Positions 7,807-10,662 of a DNA stretch of 10,662 nt are shown piece after piece. Source of the stretch: Lentisphaeria bacterium (GTDB lineage Bacteria; Verrucomicrobiota; Lentisphaeria; Oligosphaerales; Oligosphaeraceae); the NCBI GenBank assembly GCA_016302725.1, contig JAEDNB010000065.1:1-10662 (forward strand), written 5' to 3'. The notes under the pieces were generated by a model. The model did not search any database. It worked only from the letters and a program-made list of their open reading frames with translations, and was not told where the DNA came from. Position numbers and translations under genes: made by a program. Position 1 is the first letter of the stretch. Every line of letters begins with the position of its first letter.

Positions 7807-7837
7807 GGCGGGGGGCGGGCCCAGGCCCCTCCCCGCC
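7807..7837 (+). terminator. Hairpin downstream of gdhA, possible weak terminator
   Basis: GGCGGGGGG (7807-7815) pairs with CCTCCCCGCC (7828-7837) through nine pairs including one G-T, with further pairing inside. It starts 18 bases after the gdhA stop. Only two T follow, so it is a poor intrinsic terminator; it may instead be an mRNA 3' stabiliser. An alternative hairpin GCCCCC-GGCG-GGGGGC overlaps at 7801-7816. Confidence 0.45.
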
Positions 7838-7888
7838 TTGCCAGAGCCGGCGCCGTCGGAGACGCGTCCTTTTATCCGTGCCGCCATG

Positions 7889-7909
7889 CCGCCCCCTCCC
7901 GTGGGGCGG
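7889..7909. repeat. Perfect 7-bp hairpin in the gdhA-nfnA gap
   Basis: CCGCCCC (7889-7895), a 7-base loop and GGGGCGG (7903-7909). No T run follows. It lies just upstream of the proposed nfnA promoter. It could end gdhA transcripts inefficiently or be chance in GC-rich DNA. Confidence 0.35.
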
Positions 7910-7933
7910 GGCGCATGGAGGGGAGGGGCGGGG

Positions 7934-7962
7934 TTTCCGGCGGCTTCGGCGTGTCTTATAGT
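7934..7962 (+). promoter_or_regulatory. Possible sigma-70-type promoter of nfnAB, leaderless layout
   Basis: TATAGT at 7957-7962 is a good -10 box; TTTCCG at 7934-7939, 17 bp upstream, is a weak -35. Transcription would start about 7969-7971, at or next to the nfnA ATG (7971). No Shine-Dalgarno sequence precedes that ATG, which fits a leaderless mRNA. Neither a -24/-12 element nor the palindrome occurs in this gap, so nfnAB seems to be outside the sigma-54 circuit. Confidence 0.45.
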
Positions 7963-7970
7963 ACGGCATT

Positions 7971-8828
7971 ATGCACAAGATCCTTCTGAAAACGCGCCTC
8001 TCGGAAAATGTCTTCCGCATGGAAGTGGAGGCACCCCTCATCGCCCGGGAGCGCCGGGCGGGCCAGTTTGTCATCCTGATGGTGGATCCGGAGATGGGGG
8101 AGCGGATTCCCCTCACCATCGCCGACGCCGACCCCGTGCGGGGCACCATCACCCTCATCTTCCAGAGCGTGGGGGCCACCACCATGCGCCTGGCCGCCAT
8201 GGAGCCGGGGCAGGAACTCCCCGCCATCCTGGGCCCCCTGGGCCGCCCCACGGAAATCCGGGGGGAGAACGGAGAGGCCCCCGGCCGGGTGGTTTGCGTG
8301 GGCGGCGGCATCGGCGTGGCCCCCCTCCATCCCATCGCCCAGGCCCTCAAGGCCGCCGGAAACCAGGTCACCATCATCATGGGCGCCAGGACGAAGGAAC
8401 TCTTCGTCATGGAGGAGGAGATGCGGAAAATCGCCGGGGACCGGCTCATCCTCATCACCGACGACGGCTCCTCCGGCCGGAAGGGGCTGGTCACCGAACC
8501 CCTCAAGGAACTCTGCCAGCGGGGGGAGGTGGACGAGGCGATTGTCATCGGCCCCCCGGTGATGATGAAGTTCTGTGCGCTGACCACCAAGCCCTTCCAG
8601 GTGAAGACCGTGGCCTCCCTCAACACCATCATGATCGACGGCACGGGGATGTGCGGCGGGTGCCGGGTCACCGTGGGGGGGAAGACCCGCTTCGTCTGCG
8701 TGGACGGGCCGGAGTTCGACGCCCACCAGGTGGAGTGGGACCAGATGATTCGCCGCGCCGCCTCCTTCCGCCCCCAGGAGGCCGAGGCCCGCAACCATAT
8801 CTGCAAAGCAGGGATTTTCACGAAATGA
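7971..8828 (+). CDS. nfnA: NfnA, FAD/[2Fe-2S] subunit of ferredoxin:NAD(P) transhydrogenase
   Basis: Small subunit of the electron-bifurcating NADH-dependent reduced ferredoxin:NADP+ oxidoreductase, which couples ferredoxin, NAD(H) and NADP(H) in the cytoplasm. 285 residues, a normal length. Ferredoxin-reductase FAD domain (about 1-95, with GQFVILMV at 31-38 and RIPLTIAD at 45-52), nucleotide-binding domain (about 105-210, with VCVGGGIGVAPL at 108-119 and IVIGPPVMMKF at 191-201), and a C-terminal [2Fe-2S] site with D223, C228, C231 and C243. An aspartate plus three cysteines is the unusual ligand set known for NfnA. The stop overlaps the nfnB start (ATGA), so translation is coupled. Older names are sulfide dehydrogenase subunit beta (SudB) or ferredoxin-NADP reductase subunit alpha. 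The pairing with nfnB makes dihydroorotate dehydrogenase electron-transfer subunit (PyrK) unlikely. Confidence 0.93.
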   Translation: MHKILLKTRLSENVFRMEVEAPLIARERRAGQFVILMVDPEMGERIPLTIADADPVRGTITLIFQSVGATTMRLAAMEPGQELPAILGPLGRPTEIRGENGEAPGRVVCVGGGIGVAPLHPIAQALKAAGNQVTIIMGARTKELFVMEEEMRKIAGDRLILITDDGSSGRKGLVTEPLKELCQRGEVDEAIVIGPPVMMKFCALTTKPFQVKTVASLNTIMIDGTGMCGGCRVTVGGKTRFVCVDGPEFDAHQVEWDQMIRRAASFRPQEAEARNHICKAGIFTK

Positions 8829-10249
8829 CACCCAAGGAAAGAATGGCGATACCTCCCCAGGCCATGCCGGAGCAGCCGGCGGCGGTCCGGGCCAGAAACA
8901 TGAAGGAGGTGGCCCTGGGGTACACCCCCCAGCAGGCGCGCCTGGAGGCCTCCCGGTGCCTCCAGTGCCCCACCCGGCCCTGCGTCCAGGGATGCCCCGT
9001 CTCCATCGACATCCCCGGCTTCCTGGGGCTGGCCGCCCAGGGGGATTTCCCCGGCGCCTTGAGGGTCATCCGCAAAAGCTCCCTCCTGCCCGCCGTATGC
9101 GGGCGGGTCTGCCCCCAGGAAAAGCAGTGCCAGAAGAACTGCACCATGGGCAAGGCCCTCAAGACCGTGGACGGGGCGGTGGCCATCGGGCGGGTGGAGC
9201 GCTTCTGCGCGGACCTGGCCCGGGAACAGGGGGATTCCTCCCAGGAGGAGACCCCCTGCGCCCCCCCCACGGGAAAGCGTGTGGCGGTCATCGGCTCCGG
9301 CCCCGCCTCCATCACCGTGGCGGCGGACTGCGCCCGCGCCGGCCACAAGGTGACGGTCTACGAGGCCTTCCACCAGTTGGGCGGGGTCCTGGTCTACGGC
9401 ATCCCCGAGTTCCGCCTGCCCAAGGAAATCGTGCGCAAGGAAATCGAGGGCCTTCGCCGGATGGGGGTGGAACTGGTGACCAATTTCGTGGTGGGCCGCA
9501 CCCGGAAACTGCGGGACCTCCTGGAGAAGGACGGCTTTGACGCCGTCTTCATCGGCGTGGGGGCGGGGCTGCCCAAGTTCATGGACATCCCCGGCGAGGA
9601 CTTCATCGGCGTCTTCAGCGCCAACGAATACCTCACCCGGGCCAACCTCATGAAGGCCTACCGGGAAGGGGAGGCCGACACCCCCTTCTGGCACGGCCGG
9701 CGGGTGGCGGTGCTGGGGGGCGGCAACGTGGCCATGGACGCCAGCCGCATGGCCCTCCGCCTGGGCGCCGAAAAGGTCTACCTGGTCTACCGCCGCTCCC
9801 TGGCGGAGATGCCCGCCCGGAAGGAGGAGATCCACCACGCCCAGGAGGAAGGGGTGGAGTTCCTGGTGCTCCAGAACGCCAAGCGCATCCTGGGGAACGA
9901 AGAGGGACGGGTGACGGGGGTGGAGTGCCTCCGCTACGAACTGGGGGAGCCGGACGCCTCCGGCAGACGCTCCCCCGTCCCCATTCCCGGCAGCGAATTC
10001 ACCCTGGACGTGGATACGGTGGTGGTGGCCGTGGGCAACGGCTCCAACCCCCTCGTCCCCTCCACCACTCCCGGACTGGAGGTGAACCGGAAGGGGAACG
10101 TGGTGGTGGACCCCGAAACCAACGCCACCTCCCTCCCCGGGGTCTTCGCCGGCGGGGACATCGTCCTGGGGGCCGCAACGGTCATCCTGGCCATGGGCGA
10201 GGGCCGTCGGGCCGCCCACGCCATCAACGAATATCTCCGCACACACTAA
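8825..10249 (+). CDS. nfnB: NfnB, GltD-like subunit of ferredoxin:NAD(P) transhydrogenase
   Basis: Large subunit of NfnAB, carrying the bifurcating FAD, the NADPH site and two [4Fe-4S] clusters; homologous to the glutamate synthase small subunit GltD. 474 residues. The N-terminal cluster domain has C45, C48, C53, C57 and C92, C96, C102, C106. FAD-binding GSGPAS at 157-162, the family segment LGGVLVYGIPEFRLPK at 185-200, NAD(P)-binding GGGNVAMD at 298-305, and a second FAD motif GVFAGGDI at 439-446 follow in order. The ATG at 8825 overlaps the nfnA stop by four bases; AGGGA lies about 11 bases upstream. The gene is often annotated gltA, gltD or sudA; the adjacent nfnA and absence of a catalytic glutamate synthase large subunit nearby favour NfnB. 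With HydABC it would link ferredoxin, NADH and NADPH pools and could supply NADPH to glutamate dehydrogenase. Confidence 0.93.
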   Translation: MTPKERMAIPPQAMPEQPAAVRARNMKEVALGYTPQQARLEASRCLQCPTRPCVQGCPVSIDIPGFLGLAAQGDFPGALRVIRKSSLLPAVCGRVCPQEKQCQKNCTMGKALKTVDGAVAIGRVERFCADLAREQGDSSQEETPCAPPTGKRVAVIGSGPASITVAADCARAGHKVTVYEAFHQLGGVLVYGIPEFRLPKEIVRKEIEGLRRMGVELVTNFVVGRTRKLRDLLEKDGFDAVFIGVGAGLPKFMDIPGEDFIGVFSANEYLTRANLMKAYREGEADTPFWHGRRVAVLGGGNVAMDASRMALRLGAEKVYLVYRRSLAEMPARKEEIHHAQEEGVEFLVLQNAKRILGNEEGRVTGVECLRYELGEPDASGRRSPVPIPGSEFTLDVDTVVVAVGNGSNPLVPSTTPGLEVNRKGNVVVDPETNATSLPGVFAGGDIVLGAATVILAMGEGRRAAHAINEYLRTH

Positions 10250-10338
10250 GGCAACCCCGGCAAAGGCGCAGGGACGGCGCAGGAAGGGGACAAGGACTTC
10301 CGGCAGCCCCCCGCCCCGCCTCCCCTTGCCCTGTCCTC

Positions 10339-10376
10339 GCCCCGTCCCCGTCCCTCCGGGGGCGGGGCTTTTTCTT
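10339..10376 (+). terminator. Rho-independent terminator of nfnAB
   Basis: A 12-bp GC-rich stem (10339-10350 with 10357-10368, one G-T pair) closed by a 6-base loop and followed by TTTTTCTT. It is the strongest intrinsic terminator in the window, 90 bases after the nfnB stop. Confidence 0.92.
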
Positions 10377-10424
10377 CCGCCGGGGGAACCCCTTGGGGAA
10401 GAGAGGGAGAAAGGGGGGAAGGGG

Positions 10425-10453
10425 GTGACAGACCGGGGAATTTGGCATATATT
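10425..10453 (+). promoter_or_regulatory. Sigma-70-type promoter of the gene starting at 10655
   Basis: GTGACA (10425-10430) and TATATT (10448-10453) each match the -35 and -10 consensus at 5 of 6 bases with an ideal 17-bp spacer. The transcript would start near 10460, giving a leader of about 195 bases. Confidence 0.7.
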
Positions 10454-10470
10454 CCCGCGTTTACGAATGC

Positions 10471-10496
10471 GCGGCGCCTTGCATCCGGGGCGCCGC
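10471..10496 (+). repeat. Perfect 8-bp hairpin at the start of a long leader
   Basis: GCGGCGCC (10471-10478), a 10-base loop, GGCGCCGC (10489-10496). It lies 10-15 bases after the predicted transcript start. It could stabilise the mRNA 5' end or be part of a leader structure; no known riboswitch class is recognised. Confidence 0.5.
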
Positions 10497-10614
10497 CCCG
10501 CAGGTGCCTTTCGCCGCCGCCCGTCCCTCCGGGGGGGGTGTTCCGGCGCCGGGTGCGCACGCTCTCATCGGCCCTTCCGACTCCCACTCGTCCCCGGGGC
10601 CATCCAAAACAACC

Positions 10615-10635
10615 CCTGACTTCCAGGAAATCAGG
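10615..10635. repeat. 21-bp near-palindrome before the last ribosome binding site
   Basis: CCTGACTTCC-A-GGAAATCAGG pairs at 9 of 10 positions around a single central base. It ends 7 bases before the AGGAG of the next gene. It could be an operator or translation control element in the leader. Confidence 0.5.
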
Positions 10636-10654
10636 AACATACAGGAGAAAAAAC

Positions 10655-10662
10655 ATGCCGGG
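10655..10662 (+). CDS. Start of a gene cut by the right edge (product unknown)
   Basis: ATG at 10655 follows AGGAG (10643-10647) with an ideal 7-base spacing, the best ribosome binding site in the window, and lies downstream of a good promoter. Only Met-Pro and part of a third codon are visible, so nothing can be said of the product. Confidence 0.65.

Larger units (their letters stand above)
10250..10654. other. Intergenic region between nfnB and the next gene
   Basis: 405 bases with no believable gene on either strand. It contains the nfnAB terminator, a sigma-70-type promoter, a leader hairpin and a near-palindrome, each listed separately. The first 90 bases after nfnB show nothing recognisable. 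Confidence 0.7.

Noticed and set aside
5944..7887. 647-residue minus-strand frame opposite gdhA
   Set aside because: Antisense to gdhA, which is certain; no motifs.
7789..7970. Sigma-54 promoter for nfnAB
   Set aside because: The TTGC near 7838 has no GG at the -24 position, and no TTACA/TGTAA half-sites are present.
7748..10246. 832-residue minus-strand frame opposite nfnAB
   Set aside because: Antisense shadow of two well-supported genes; composition typical of GC-rich reverse frames.
10443..10457. TGGCA at 10443 as a further -24/-12 promoter
   Set aside because: The -12 position reads CCCG instead of TTGC; the sigma-70-type match there is much better.

Overview
The window is high-GC DNA (clearly above 60% by eye, with many G and C runs). 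It carries eight recognisable genes of anaerobic redox metabolism and ammonium assimilation, plus the first codons of a ninth. The enzymes point to a fermentative, H2-metabolising strict anaerobe: a trimeric NADH-linked [FeFe] hydrogenase, an NfnAB transhydrogenase and a biosynthetic-type glutamate dehydrogenase. A NifA-like sigma-54 activator and textbook -24/-12 promoters show that sigma-54 is used. Phylum cannot be fixed from the sequence alone; a Gram-negative gut or sediment anaerobe is a guess.

Layout. Minus strand, 3511 down to 1: hydC-hydB-hydA, a tight operon whose hydA runs off the left edge. 3512-3806 is G-rich intergenic DNA with inverted repeats and a G-quadruplex motif. Minus strand 5309-3807: a 500-residue GAF-AAA+-Fis activator. 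Plus strand 5600-6142: a stand-alone, shortened version of the C-terminal GXGXG domain of glutamate synthase (GltB). Plus strand 6418-7788: gdhA. Plus strand 7971-10249: nfnA-nfnB, overlapping by 4 bases and followed by a strong terminator. 10250-10654 holds that terminator, a sigma-70-type promoter and a roughly 195-base leader for a gene starting at 10655.

Most notable result. The region 5309-6418 reads as a compact sigma-54 circuit. Three near-perfect -24/-12 promoters (one driving the activator gene itself, one the GltB-like mini-gene, one gdhA) lie next to four copies of a palindrome, TTACA-N5-TGTAA. The copies are arranged as two pairs with 31-33 bp centre spacing. The simplest reading is that the activator binds these sites, autoregulates, and switches on the mini-GltB protein and glutamate dehydrogenase together. 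HydABC and nfnAB show no such sites.

How the genes may work together (inference). HydABC balances NADH, reduced ferredoxin and H2. NfnAB balances NADH, reduced ferredoxin and NADPH. GdhA consumes NAD(P)H and ammonium to make glutamate. The GltB-like protein lacks both catalytic domains of glutamate synthase, and its role is unknown.
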